64,000 nt of DNA. Origin: an uncultured Fibrobacter sp. (GTDB taxonomy: Bacteria > Fibrobacterota > Fibrobacteria > Fibrobacterales > Fibrobacteraceae). The stretch spans positions 23,422 to 87,421 of the forward strand of contig NZ_ONDD01000019.1 in NCBI RefSeq assembly GCF_900316465.1, written 5' to 3'. The notes beneath the pieces were generated by a model. It did not search any database. It was not told the origin of the DNA and worked only from the letters and a program-made list of their open reading frames with translations. Below, one piece after another: positions 49,711 through 58,964 of the stretch. Position 1 is the first letter of the stretch. Every line of letters starts with the position of its first letter. The position numbers and the translations under genes were made by a program.

Positions 49711-52254
49711 CTACTCGGCTTTTTTCTTGCCAAAGCGTCTCGGTTTGAATTCACGGGGCGGGAAGTCGAACTTGAGCTTGCCGCCTTTATCCAAATAAAG
49801 ATATGCGTCAAAGGTGCGGTGGGTCTTGTTGCTGCGGAAACCCTTCAGGAGCGTCGTCTTTTCACCGGCGAGCATCTTCTTGATTTCTTCCAGCGGGATT
49901 TCCTTGCCCAAGAGAATCTTCGGAAGCGTAATGCCGCTGGGTTCCTTCTTCAGGTAAGAATCGCTCACGTAGCCAGTCATGGTCTCGTACACGGCGGCGC
50001 CGTCTACAGGCGACTTGCCGACTTCTGCGCCGACTTCTACTTCTTCGGGTTTTTCTTCGAATACAAATTCAATCTTGTTTTCGTCGTTAATGATTACGAC
50101 GGCCGAGAATTCGGCACCGCGCTTGCTGCGGAATCCGGTGAGCGGGCCAATTTTGCGGTTGGTCAAGAGTTCGGTGATTTCTTCCGGAGTGAGTCTCTTG
50201 CCGCCAATCATCTTGCGGATCACGATGCCATCTTCGGTGGTGTAGCGGCTCACGGTTTCGAAAACCTTCTTGCCGTTCACGGGGCTAAAGGGCGCTTCGC
50301 CGGTGGTGCTTTCTTCCTTGAATCCCTTGATGTTTTTCACCATGGTGCGCGTCATATCGACGATGCCTTCCATGAACTTTTCGCGGGTCTCCTTGCCCTT
50401 CTCAATTTGCTCCATTTTATATTCCCAGTTACCGGTGAGTTCTGGGCTGGTGAGCGCTTCGATGTCCATGGCCTTCAGCACCTTGATCAGGTCGAATGCC
50501 TTGGCGGTCGGAATCATGTCTTTGCCGTCGCGAACCACGTACTTGTCGCTGACGAGCTTTTCGATAATGGCGGCGCGAGTTGCCGGCGTTCCAAGTCCGC
50601 GTTCCTTCATGGCGTCGCGGAGTTCTTCGTCTTCCACCAGCTTACCGGCACTTTCCATCATCGAGAGGAGCGTGCTTTCAGTGTAGTGTGCAGGCGGCTT
50701 GGTAAAGTCTTCCTTTTCTTCGAGGGCGACTGTCTTGGCGGACTTGCCCTTCAGGGCCGGAATGCTGGATTCGTCGTCGCTGTCCTTGCCGTACACTGCC
50801 TTAAAGCCCGGGTCCACCAGCACCTTGCCTTCGGTGAGGAAGGTTTCGCCTTCGACCGTTGTAATGCGGGTGGTGTTTTCATACTTGGCGGGCGGGAAGA
50901 ACACAGCGATGAATCGCTGGCAAATCATCGTGAAAATCTTTTGTTCGGCTTCGGTCAGGCCCGAGGGCATCACGCCGGTGGGGATGATAGCAAAGTGGTC
51001 CGAAATCTTGGAGTTGTCGAACACCTTGGGAGTCTTCACGACCCAGTTGTTCTTGAGGGCGGTCTCGGCGAATTTCGCGAGCGGGCCTTCAATCTTTCCA
51101 AGCGTCGCCTTCACCGGAGCCACGTAGTCTTCGGGCAGGCAACGGCTGTCGGTACGCGGGTAGGTGGTCGCCTTGTGGCGTTCGTACAAAGCCTGCGCAA
51201 TCGAAAGGGTAGTCTTGGCGCTAAAGCCGAAGCGGTTGTTTGCTTCGCGCTGCAAGGTCGTCAAGTCGTACAGCGGACCGCACTTCTGGAGCGAGGGGGC
51301 GGACGTTTCTTCGACGGTGCCGGCCTTGCCCTTGCACTTCTTCAAGATTTCCTTGACTTTCTTTTCGTCAAAAATCTGCTTGACCTTGTCCTTGCCGTCT
51401 TCCTTGCTGGTGGTGAACCACTTGCCGGGGTAGTGGCTGCCGTCGTTGTCGAATTCGGCTTCCACGGTCCAGAACTTTTGCGGTACGAACTGCAGGCGTT
51501 CTTCTTCGCGGTTCACGATAATGGCAAGCGTCGGCGTCTGCACGCGGCCGCACGGGGTCACCTGGAATCCGCCCATGCTGCTGTTGTAGGCGGTAAGGCC
51601 GCGGCTTCCGTTCATGCCGATCAGCCAGTCGGCTTCGCTACGGCAAAGGGCGGCGGCCTTCAGGTTTTCCATTTCGGAGCCGTCGCGCATGTTTTCGAAT
51701 GCTTCCTTGATGGCGGCCGGGGTCATACTCTGCATCCACAGGCGCTTGATCGTCTTGCCCGTGAACTTGCCCTTGAGCACATACTGTAATATATAGAAGA
51801 AAATCAGTTCACCTTCGCGGCCCGCATCGCATGCGTTCACGATGGTCGTCACGTCCTTGCGCTTGATGAGCTTGCTAAGGGCGGAAAGCTGGCCCTTGGT
51901 GGCCGGTGTGGCGACGAGCGGGAATTCCTTGGGGAGCATGGGAAGCGTGCTCATTTCCCACTTCTTGTACTTTTCGTCGATTTCCTTGGGGTCGGCGATT
52001 TCAACCAAGTGGCCGATGGCATGGCTCACAATGGTGGTGTCGCTTTCATAATGGGTCTTTTCGTTCTTGAAGTTCTTTTGTCCGAGCACGCGGACCAGGT
52101 CCAGGGCTACGCTCGGTTTTTCGGCGATAATTAGGGTCTTGCCTTCGACCGGGGCTTTCACTGTTTTTGTAGCAGCCTTTGTTGCAGTTTTCTTTGCAGC
52201 GGTAGTCTTTGTCGCTGCGGTCTTTGTTGCTTTTTTAGTAGTAGTTGCCATCAT
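49711..52254 (-). CDS. topB: DNA topoisomerase III (type IA)
   Basis: A 847-residue type IA topoisomerase. I use ATG 52254, whose A overlaps the preceding stop (TAATG). An Ala/Lys/Thr-rich basic tail of about 35 residues opens the protein. Then Toprim (LIIAEKPSVALDLVRVLG; NACDAGREGELIF), the catalytic Tyr365 in TTYPRTDSR, and C-terminal repeats (FSPVNGKKVFETVSRY; SPVDGAAVYETMTGYV) replace zinc fingers, which are absent. The overall form is TopB. It acts on single-stranded regions during replication and recombination. Confidence 0.93.
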   Translation of the reverse strand: MMATTTKKATKTAATKTTAAKKTATKAATKTVKAPVEGKTLIIAEKPSVALDLVRVLGQKNFKNEKTHYESDTTIVSHAIGHLVEIADPKEIDEKYKKWEMSTLPMLPKEFPLVATPATKGQLSALSKLIKRKDVTTIVNACDAGREGELIFFYILQYVLKGKFTGKTIKRLWMQSMTPAAIKEAFENMRDGSEMENLKAAALCRSEADWLIGMNGSRGLTAYNSSMGGFQVTPCGRVQTPTLAIIVNREEERLQFVPQKFWTVEAEFDNDGSHYPGKWFTTSKEDGKDKVKQIFDEKKVKEILKKCKGKAGTVEETSAPSLQKCGPLYDLTTLQREANNRFGFSAKTTLSIAQALYERHKATTYPRTDSRCLPEDYVAPVKATLGKIEGPLAKFAETALKNNWVVKTPKVFDNSKISDHFAIIPTGVMPSGLTEAEQKIFTMICQRFIAVFFPPAKYENTTRITTVEGETFLTEGKVLVDPGFKAVYGKDSDDESSIPALKGKSAKTVALEEKEDFTKPPAHYTESTLLSMMESAGKLVEDEELRDAMKERGLGTPATRAAIIEKLVSDKYVVRDGKDMIPTAKAFDLIKVLKAMDIEALTSPELTGNWEYKMEQIEKGKETREKFMEGIVDMTRTMVKNIKGFKEESTTGEAPFSPVNGKKVFETVSRYTTEDGIVIRKMIGGKRLTPEEITELLTNRKIGPLTGFRSKRGAEFSAVVIINDENKIEFVFEEKPEEVEVGAEVGKSPVDGAAVYETMTGYVSDSYLKKEPSGITLPKILLGKEIPLEEIKKMLAGEKTTLLKGFRSNKTHRTFDAYLYLDKGGKLKFDFPPREFKPRRFGKKKAE

Positions 52255-53387
52255 TATTTCCATTTGAATCGTCCGAACAGGCCAAAAAGCACGGCCAGCA
52301 CGGTAAAGGGGGCGTGGATAAATTCAACCGGAATGCACCATTTTAAAAGGTGTTCCTGCTTGAATATCCTAAGCCCGCGGAGTATTAAAACCAAATCACC
52401 AATGCACTTGGCGACAAATGCGATAATTGTCGCGATTAAAACGTTAAAGCTGAACGGTGCAAACGCTGCTGCGATACATTGCATGACCAGGAACAGGAAC
52501 ACCATGCTGAGCACAAACACGATTTTCGGTGTATAATATATAGTCTTCGATGCCCAACGCTTGCGCTGTTCCCAGAGTTCCTTGAGGGTTTCCTTGCCGC
52601 TTGTGGTCACAAAGGTGGATTCGGCAATACAGTAGCGCATGGCCCAGGGGCGGTCGGCGGCCAGTTTTTGCATCAGCAGGTCGTCGTCGCCGCTCTGAAT
52701 CTTGATCACGTTTTCGAACCCGTGCACGCTCTTGAAGAAGCTCTTGCGGTAGGCGAGGTTGTTGCCGGTGCTGGTGAGCGGGAGTCGCATAGCGAGGCCC
52801 GCGGTGCCCGCGACTCGGTAAATCAGGGTCTCGACGGCCTGCATGCAGATAAGCATGCTCGACTTACCGGGGATTGTAGGAATGTAGGAATGCCCGGCCA
52901 CCAGTTCAATGCCCGGTTCGAATTCGGCCGCAATGCCCGTGATCCAGGTGGGCTTTACTAGGCAATCGGCGTCGGTCAGGCACAAGATTTCGCCCTCGCA
53001 TGCCTCAATCAACTGCGAAAGCGCATGCTTTTTAGGGCTAACCCCTTCCGGAATCTCTTTGATCGTCAGAACGTGCAGTCTGGGGTTCTTGGCGGCATAT
53101 TCGGCCAAAATAGCCGGAGTTTTGTCGTCGCTTCGGTCGTCGGCCACCCACACGTCCCAGTCGCCACGGTAGTCCTGGGCGAGCACGGAGTCCAAAGTCT
53201 CGCGTATACCGGCTTCCTCATTGCGCGCGGCAATCAAGATGCTCACCTTGGGGGCGGGCTCCACATCGGAGTTCCCGACGCGCACGGCACCCAGGGCACG
53301 GAAGAACCGCACCTCCAAGACTATATAGAATAGTCCGAACACAGCCAAAAGGCCGATGACCAGGTATGTGAGCACCGTAAAAAACAT
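52254..53387 (-). CDS. Membrane glycosyltransferase, GT2 family
   Basis: I choose ATG 53387 (377 residues); a GTG at 53465 is the only longer alternative and has no ribosome site. A TAAATTTTG promoter-like box ends nine bases upstream, giving a very short leader. Seen: a first membrane helix (LTYLVIGLLAVFGLFYIVLEV), then VSILIAARNEEAGIRETLDSV, VWVADDRSDDKT, the DxD LTDADCL, QRKRW (processive-type motif) and further C-terminal helices. It likely makes a lipid-linked or secreted glycan. It overlaps topB. Confidence 0.85.
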   Translation of the reverse strand: MFFTVLTYLVIGLLAVFGLFYIVLEVRFFRALGAVRVGNSDVEPAPKVSILIAARNEEAGIRETLDSVLAQDYRGDWDVWVADDRSDDKTPAILAEYAAKNPRLHVLTIKEIPEGVSPKKHALSQLIEACEGEILCLTDADCLVKPTWITGIAAEFEPGIELVAGHSYIPTIPGKSSMLICMQAVETLIYRVAGTAGLAMRLPLTSTGNNLAYRKSFFKSVHGFENVIKIQSGDDDLLMQKLAADRPWAMRYCIAESTFVTTSGKETLKELWEQRKRWASKTIYYTPKIVFVLSMVFLFLVMQCIAAAFAPFSFNVLIATIIAFVAKCIGDLVLILRGLRIFKQEHLLKWCIPVEFIHAPFTVLAVLFGLFGRFKWK

Positions 53388-53531
53388 TTTCCGCGCAAAA
53401 TTTAGTTCATCGGGACGGTTTTGGAAAATGGCGCCTGTCAAAATGGCCTTGATTTTTTGCGCCACCTGCGTTTTTCCCGCAAAAACGCCAAAATTATATT
53501 TATATTACACACAGGAAAGTGGAGGCCTACC

Positions 53532-54818
53532 ATGAAATTAAACGCATTGGTCAAAAAATATAATAGTGCAAACCTGGTGCTCCGTATCGCAATTTCGATT
53601 GTGGTGGGTGCGCTCTTGGGCGTGTTTCTGCCGTCGCAAAAATGGATTTCCGAATTCGGCGTGCTCTTTGTAGGCGCGCTTAAGGCCGTGGCGCCGGTAC
53701 TGGTGTTCATTTTGATTATCTGTTCCCTTGCCAATGGCAAGTCCCGCTTGGACCGTCGTTTTGTCCGCGTGGTTGCCCTATACCTGGTGGGTACGCTGCT
53801 AGCGTCCTTTGCCGCCGTGGGGTCGAGCATCATGTTCCCGCAGAATCTAGAGTTGAATGTGTCGGCAGACGTTTCGACCGTGCCGACCGATATTTACGAA
53901 ATCTTGCATAATTTGTTGGTAAATGCGGTGTCGAATCCGTTTGCGTCTATTTCCGATGCAAACTATATCGGTATTCTGGTTTGGGCCGCCTTTATGGGCT
54001 TTGCTATCAAGAAAATTGCAAGTCCGGTGACGTTTACCGTGCTGCAGGATGTGTCGAATGCGGTTTCGATGGTGGTTCGCTGGATTATCAATCTGGCCCC
54101 GTTCGGTATCATGGGTATCATGTACACCTCGGTTTCTACGAACGGCATCGGAATTTTCAAGACATACGGTTCGCTCATTCTGGTTCTTGTGTGTACCATG
54201 CTTTTCGTGATGCTTGTTGTGGTGCCGGCTCTTGTAGGACTTGTGTTGCGCCATGACCCGTATCCGCTGGTGCTCAAGTGCCTCAAGAGTAGTGCCGTTA
54301 CGGCGTTCTTTACCCGCAGTTCTGCCGCGAACATTCCCGTGAACATGGCGCTTTGTAAAAGGCTCGGGCTTGACCGCGAATTTTATTCCGTGTCTATTCC
54401 GCTGGGTGCTACCATCAATATGAGCGGCGCGGCGATTACCATTACGGTGATGGCGCTTGCCACGGTGCATACGCTTGGAATCCCGGTAACGCTTACCTCG
54501 ACTTTGATTGTGTGCTTGCTTGCAACTATTGGCGCCTGCGGTACTAGCGGCGTGGCGGGTGGTTCGCTCCTCTTGATTCCGTTGGCATGTGCCCCCTTCG
54601 GTGTATCGACAGACGTTGCCATGCAGGTGGTGGCTATCGGTTTTATCATCGGCGTGGTTCAAGACAGTATGGAAACGGCCCTGAACTCTACGACCGATGC
54701 AATCTTCACGGCGACGGCCGAATACGCCGCCTGGCGTAAGCAAGGTAAGCCCTTGCCCAAGGAATTGTTCCGCGAGCATAAACCTGAAGAACACGAATCC
54801 GAAGAACATGAAGTATAA
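53532..54818 (+). CDS. sstT: Serine/threonine:sodium symporter SstT-like
   Basis: A 428-residue transporter of the dicarboxylate/amino-acid:cation symporter family. I choose ATG 53532, with GGAGG seven bases upstream. Eight or so membrane segments, the re-entrant loop SSAVTAFFTRSSAANIPVNM, NMSGAAITITVMA, and CGTSGVAGGSLLLIPLACAPFGV match SstT, a Na-driven Ser/Thr importer. The C-terminus is charged (HKPEEHESEEHE). Box TATATTTA lies upstream; a terminator follows. Confidence 0.93.
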   Translation: MKLNALVKKYNSANLVLRIAISIVVGALLGVFLPSQKWISEFGVLFVGALKAVAPVLVFILIICSLANGKSRLDRRFVRVVALYLVGTLLASFAAVGSSIMFPQNLELNVSADVSTVPTDIYEILHNLLVNAVSNPFASISDANYIGILVWAAFMGFAIKKIASPVTFTVLQDVSNAVSMVVRWIINLAPFGIMGIMYTSVSTNGIGIFKTYGSLILVLVCTMLFVMLVVVPALVGLVLRHDPYPLVLKCLKSSAVTAFFTRSSAANIPVNMALCKRLGLDREFYSVSIPLGATINMSGAAITITVMALATVHTLGIPVTLTSTLIVCLLATIGACGTSGVAGGSLLLIPLACAPFGVSTDVAMQVVAIGFIIGVVQDSMETALNSTTDAIFTATAEYAAWRKQGKPLPKELFREHKPEEHESEEHEV

Positions 54819-54822
54819 AAAA

Positions 54823-54844
54823 ATCGCGCCTTACAGGGCGCGAT
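54823..54844. terminator. Terminator between sstT and the YhhQ-like gene
   Basis: ATCGCGCC / GGCGCGAT stem with a 6-base loop, A-rich before and T-rich after; serves convergent genes. Confidence 0.85.
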
Positions 54845-54880
54845 TCTTGTATTTAGATTTTGTACAAAGATTCTTTATAA

Positions 54881-55591
54881 TTAGTCTTTCAACAGTTCCG
54901 GGTGCTTTTCGGAGATTCGGCGTGCGAGGTACACGAACGGGGTATCCATCAGCGATGTCACGATAAAGATACCGTAACCGAAGACCAGGATTTCGCCAAT
55001 CGTATTCCACGGGAACACGCCGGCGAAGGCCAACAGGTTGAACACGACCACGTTAATCAGCTGGCTTACGAGCGTAGAGCCGTTGTTGCGCAACCACAAG
55101 AAGCTCTTCTTTTCACCGAACTTGCTTTCGGTCCATTTCCACCAGGCATGGTAGGCCCACACGTCGAACATTTCGCAAATGGCGTAGGCGAACAGGCTTG
55201 CAAGCATCACGCGCGGGGTGTTGGCGAACACGGTGCGAATCGGTTCTGCCATGGTATCGCCCTCGGCAGGAATGTACAGGAACCAGCTCTGCGAAATCAG
55301 AATGAAGGTTACGTTTGCAAGAATGCCGATTTTAACGCAGCGGCTTGCTTCTTTCTTGCCGTAAATTTCACTCATGATATCGGTGGCCAGGAATGTGGAG
55401 GCGAAAATCACGTTGCCGAGCGTGGTATCGAGCCCAAAGGCATGCACCAGAATCAGCACTTCAATGTTGGCGGCAATGGTGCAAATCACCGTCCAGGCGA
55501 AAATGCCCTGCTTGCCAAAGAAGCGGAAGAAGGCGACGAGGCCGCCGAAGAATACAAAGATAGAGGCGATAAGGATGATTTCGTTCTGCAT
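54881..55591 (-). CDS. yhhQ: Queuosine precursor transporter (YhhQ/VUT family)
   Basis: A 236-residue inner-membrane protein with about six helices. Seen: ASTFLATDIMSEIYGKKEA and LASLFAYAICEMFDVWAYHAWWKW followed by LRNNGSTLVSQLINVVVF, the pattern of the VUT/YhhQ family that imports preQ0/preQ1. It lies 15 bases downstream of queF on the same strand, so both are governed by the preQ1 riboswitch upstream of queF. That context supports the substrate. Confidence 0.9.
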   Translation of the reverse strand: MQNEIILIASIFVFFGGLVAFFRFFGKQGIFAWTVICTIAANIEVLILVHAFGLDTTLGNVIFASTFLATDIMSEIYGKKEASRCVKIGILANVTFILISQSWFLYIPAEGDTMAEPIRTVFANTPRVMLASLFAYAICEMFDVWAYHAWWKWTESKFGEKKSFLWLRNNGSTLVSQLINVVVFNLLAFAGVFPWNTIGEILVFGYGIFIVTSLMDTPFVYLARRISEKHPELLKD

Positions 55592-55606
55592 GATTTCCCC
55601 CAGGGT

Positions 55607-56083
55607 TTAGTGTCTTCTGTCGATAGCGGTGAACAGGCGGCTCTTGGCGAGCGCTTCGAATTCGGTACCCGGCTTGCCATAGTTGGCAAACGGGTAAAGC
55701 GAAATGCCGCCGCGGGGCATAAAGATGCCTTCGACTTCAATGTACTTGGGGTCAAGCAGCTTGACCAAGTCCTTCATGATGATGTTCACGCAGTCTTCGT
55801 GAAAGTCGCCGTGATTGCGGAACGAGAACATGTAAAGCTTTAAGGACTTGGATTCGACCAAATATTGGTCCGGAATGTAGTTGATCTTGATTTCGGCGAA
55901 GTCCGGCTGGCCGGTTTTCGGGCACAGGCTCGTGAATTCCGGGCAGTTGAAGGTGACCATGTAGTCGTTACCCGGATGCTTGTTCGGGAATTTTTCAAGG
56001 ACTTCGGGGCTGTAGGTGGTGGCGTACTTAGTCTTGTTGTTGCCGAGCAACGTAACGCCTTCGAGTTCAGCTTCTGAACGCAT
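55607..56083 (-). CDS. queF: NADPH-dependent 7-cyano-7-deazaguanine reductase QueF
   Basis: A 158-residue unimodal QueF, which reduces the preQ0 nitrile to preQ1 on the queuosine pathway. Seen: the catalytic Cys in CPEFTSLCPKTGQPDFAEI (nucleophile Cys followed by the QueF motif), ESKSLKLYMFSFRNHG, and FHEDCVN with the conserved His/Glu. Length matches the YkvM-type (about 150-165). It leads the queF-yhhQ operon, with a preQ1-I riboswitch overlapping its ribosome site. Confidence 0.95.
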   Translation of the reverse strand: MRSEAELEGVTLLGNNKTKYATTYSPEVLEKFPNKHPGNDYMVTFNCPEFTSLCPKTGQPDFAEIKINYIPDQYLVESKSLKLYMFSFRNHGDFHEDCVNIIMKDLVKLLDPKYIEVEGIFMPRGGISLYPFANYGKPGTEFEALAKSRLFTAIDRRH

Positions 56084-56086
56084 GTT

Positions 56087-56131
56087 GTCTCCTAGTTTTG
56101 TTTAAAGTCAGGATGGGTTTCGAACTGACCG
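56087..56131 (-). promoter_or_regulatory. preQ1-I riboswitch
   Basis: On the minus strand: stem GTCAG, loop TTCGAAACCCATC, stem CTGAC, then the A-rich tail TTTAAACAAAACTAGGAG that contains the ribosome site GGAG. This layout is that of preQ1 class I aptamers, where ligand binding folds the tail into a pseudoknot that hides the ribosome site. It lies just before queF, the expected gene. Confidence 0.88.
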
Positions 56132-56134
56132 ACC

Positions 56135-56142
56135 CAAAGATA
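56135..56142 (-). promoter_or_regulatory. -7 promoter box TATCTTTG for the queuosine operon
   Basis: Exact TAnnTTTG match ending four bases before the riboswitch aptamer; the predicted transcript would begin at the aptamer's first stem. Confidence 0.65.
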
Positions 56143-56143
56143 G

Positions 56144-56386
56144 AAAATTATTCAATATTCCAAAGGTTTATGGTGTGTGTCGTAAGTTGTTGAGACTCCG
56201 TGAGTTAACAATTTCGCTACAATAAACTTACAGAGAATAGCCCCGTTTTGACACTCAGCTGTCATCGGAATTATCTATATTCCCCTTACCTCTGGAAAAT
56301 TCCCGGGGTACCTCGCACTGCGGTGCTGGGTTGAACTTAGGGCTTTAAGACCCTCAAACCGAAATATATAACGGAAACTACATATT
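56144..56386 (+). other. tex upstream region with promoter and structured leader
   Basis: No gene seen. TTTTGACA (56246-56253) and a TATCTATATTCC stretch (56272-56283) look like a promoter. Small stems follow: GCAC/GTGC (56315-56326) and AGGG/CCCT (56339-56354), giving a predicted leader of roughly 100 bases before tex. No family recognised. Confidence 0.4.
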
Positions 56387-58786
56387 ATGGATTTTTCTGC
56401 AATTATTGCCGAAGAGCTTAACCTTGAAGTATGGCGCGTCGCCAAGGCGCTCGAACTGATGGACCAGGGTGGTACCATCCCCTTTATCGCCCGTTACCGT
56501 AAAGACCAGACGGGTACACTGAACGAAATTGAACTGCGCGACATCAGCCACCGTCGCGACTACCTGCAAGAACTGGTAGACCGTAAAGAAACGATTCTCA
56601 AGAGCATCGAAGAACAGGGCAAGCTCACGCCCGAACTCAAGGCACAGATCGAAGCCTGTAAAGATAAGACACTTCTTGAAGATATTTACGCCCCCTACAA
56701 GCCCAAGAAGCGCACCCGCGCCACGGCTGCAAAGGAACTGGGCCTCGAACCTTTGGCTCGCCTCATGTGGGCTCAGGAAGAAACTGGCAATACCGCAGAA
56801 CAGATTGCCTTGATTTACCTGTCCGAAGAAAAGGGCCTTGCCGACCCGAAGGCTGCCCTCAAGGGTGCCGCCGACATTTTGGCCGAAGAAGTGGCCGACA
56901 ACACCGAATTCCGTCAGTACCTGCGTAACAAGATGGAAAAGACCGGCGTCATGATTTCCAAGGTTAAGAAGGATTTCGAAGGCCAGGAAACCAAGTTCAA
57001 GGATTACTACGATTACAGCGAACAGGTGTCCAAGATCCCGAGCCATCGTATGCTGGCTCTCCGTCGCGGCGAAAAGGAAAAGGTGCTCCGCCTTTCTATC
57101 GAAGTGCCGAACGAAGAAATGATTGGCTACCTCAAGCAGCAGATTATCAAGGGCAATACCACTTGGACTCCGTATTTGGAAGCCATGTGCCAGGATGCCT
57201 GGGAACGCCTGCTCCAGCCGAGCATGGAAAGCGAAGTGCGCCTGATGCTCAAGGACGCTGCCGAAGAAGAAGCTTTCAAGGTGTTCAGCAAGAACCTGCA
57301 GGACGTTTTGCTTGCCGCTCCGGCTGGCCACAAGGCCGTGCTCGCCCTCGACCCGGGTTTCCGTACGGGTTGCAAGGTGGCAGTGCTCGACGAAAACGGC
57401 AAGTTCATGGACCACGGCATTATCAAGCCGCATGAACCGTGGAACGACAAGGCCGGTGCCGCTGTGTACCTGATGGGCCTCATTGACAAGTATAAGATTG
57501 ACTTGATTGCTATCGGTAACGGTACCGCTAGCCGCGAAACGGATGCTTTCTGCGCCGAAATGTCTGCCAAGTTCAAGGGCAAGGTTCCGCCGCGCGTCAT
57601 CGTTTCCGAAGCCGGCGCATCTGTTTATAGCGCAAGCATGATCGCTATCCAGGAATTCCCGAAGGAAGACGTGACGACTCGTGGCGCCATCTCCATTGGC
57701 CGCCGCTTGCAGGACCCGCTGGCCGAATTGGTGAAGGTGGACCCGCAGTCCATTGGCGTGGGCCAGTACCAGCACGATGTGAACCAGCGCGAACTCAAGA
57801 AGCGCCTGGACGAAGTGGTGGAAAGCTGCGTGAACATGGTTGGTGTCGACGTGAACAGTGCTTCTGCTCCGCTTCTTTCTCATGTGGCTGGCCTCAGCAA
57901 TACTTTGTCCGAAGCCATCGTGAAGTATCGTGAAGAAAATGGTGCTTACGCTAGCCGCGAAGCCTTGAAGAACGTGAAGGGCTTTGGCCCGAAGGCCTTT
58001 GAACAGGCCGCCGGCTTTATGCGCATTCCGGGTGCCGAAAACCCGTTGGATGATTCTGCCGTTCACCCCGAAAACTACGCCCTCGTGGAAAAGATGGCCG
58101 AAAAGGCTGGCGTTTCTGTGAAGGATATGGTGGGTAACGCCGAAGCCGTGAAGGCAATCAACCTCGAAGAATTCCTCTCCGACGAAGTGGGTAAGGCTAC
58201 TTTGGATGATATCATGAAGGAACTTCAGAAGCCGAGCCGCGACCCGCGTAAGGAATTCCGCTATGCCAAATTCGATGACAAGATCCGCACCATTCAGGAC
58301 CTGATTACGGGAAGCTGGATGGAAGGTGTCGTGACGAACGTGGCAAACTTTGGCGCCTTCGTGGATATCGGTGTTCACCAGGACGGCCTCGTGCACGTTT
58401 CTGAAATCAGCGACAAGTTCGTGGAAGACGCCAAGACGGTTTTGACCGTGGGCGATATCGTGAAGGTGCGCGTGGTCGCAGTCGATGTGGGCCAGAAGCG
58501 CATTAGCCTTTCGATGAAGCAGGAATCTACCGACGGCGTCGCCGGTGCCGGCGCTAATGGCCCGCGTGGCCAGCGCGCTGGTGGTAACCGTGGCGGATTC
58601 GGTGGCCACGGCCGCGATAACCGCGGCAATGCCCGCCCGCAGGGCGGCATCCAGGGCCATGCAACTCTGGCTGACCTCAAGGCAAAAATCGCCGGCAAGG
58701 ACCGCCCCGGTGCAGCTCCGAAGAAAGCTAACGCCATGCCTGGCAAGATGAGCGCCCTTCTTAAGAACTTCAAAAAAGGCATGTAG
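56387..58786 (+). CDS. tex: Tex family RNA-binding transcription accessory protein
   Basis: A 799-residue cytoplasmic protein. Seen: N-terminal helical region (TIPFIARYRKDQTG; DIYAPYKPKKRTRA), a YqgF/RNase H-like core (ALDPGFRTGCKVAVLD; IAIGNGTASRETDAF; VSEAGASVYSAS), helix-hairpin-helix (LKNVKGFGPKAFEQAAGF) and an S1 domain near 642-715 (GVVTNVANFGAFVDIG; RISLSMK). A Gly/Arg-rich tail (about 722-760) then ends in KNFKKGM. The tail is more extended than in common Tex proteins. Its last bases (AAAGGCATGTA) recur twice downstream. Confidence 0.95.
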   Translation: MDFSAIIAEELNLEVWRVAKALELMDQGGTIPFIARYRKDQTGTLNEIELRDISHRRDYLQELVDRKETILKSIEEQGKLTPELKAQIEACKDKTLLEDIYAPYKPKKRTRATAAKELGLEPLARLMWAQEETGNTAEQIALIYLSEEKGLADPKAALKGAADILAEEVADNTEFRQYLRNKMEKTGVMISKVKKDFEGQETKFKDYYDYSEQVSKIPSHRMLALRRGEKEKVLRLSIEVPNEEMIGYLKQQIIKGNTTWTPYLEAMCQDAWERLLQPSMESEVRLMLKDAAEEEAFKVFSKNLQDVLLAAPAGHKAVLALDPGFRTGCKVAVLDENGKFMDHGIIKPHEPWNDKAGAAVYLMGLIDKYKIDLIAIGNGTASRETDAFCAEMSAKFKGKVPPRVIVSEAGASVYSASMIAIQEFPKEDVTTRGAISIGRRLQDPLAELVKVDPQSIGVGQYQHDVNQRELKKRLDEVVESCVNMVGVDVNSASAPLLSHVAGLSNTLSEAIVKYREENGAYASREALKNVKGFGPKAFEQAAGFMRIPGAENPLDDSAVHPENYALVEKMAEKAGVSVKDMVGNAEAVKAINLEEFLSDEVGKATLDDIMKELQKPSRDPRKEFRYAKFDDKIRTIQDLITGSWMEGVVTNVANFGAFVDIGVHQDGLVHVSEISDKFVEDAKTVLTVGDIVKVRVVAVDVGQKRISLSMKQESTDGVAGAGANGPRGQRAGGNRGGFGGHGRDNRGNARPQGGIQGHATLADLKAKIAGKDRPGAAPKKANAMPGKMSALLKNFKKGM

Positions 58787-58964
58787 ATTTGATTGCGGCG
58801 GCAAGCTTGCTTGCCGACATAAGCAAATCTACGCCGTTTGCGCTACGAAGTAGCGCAACAAAGGCATGTAAGGCGAGTGTCGCGGCAGCCATGCTTGCAT
58901 GAGCTGCCATGACCGAGCCGCAATCCTTGCACTGCATCGCAGTGCAAAGGCATGTAACGCCCTA

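Noticed and set aside
56289..56365. Possible tRNA-like fold upstream of tex
   Set aside because: An AGGG/CCCT stem resembles an anticodon arm but there is no acceptor stem or T-arm at proper spacing.
56378..58804. 808-codon minus-strand frame opposite tex
   Set aside because: Antisense of tex; low-complexity His/Phe/Leu-rich product and no initiation signals.
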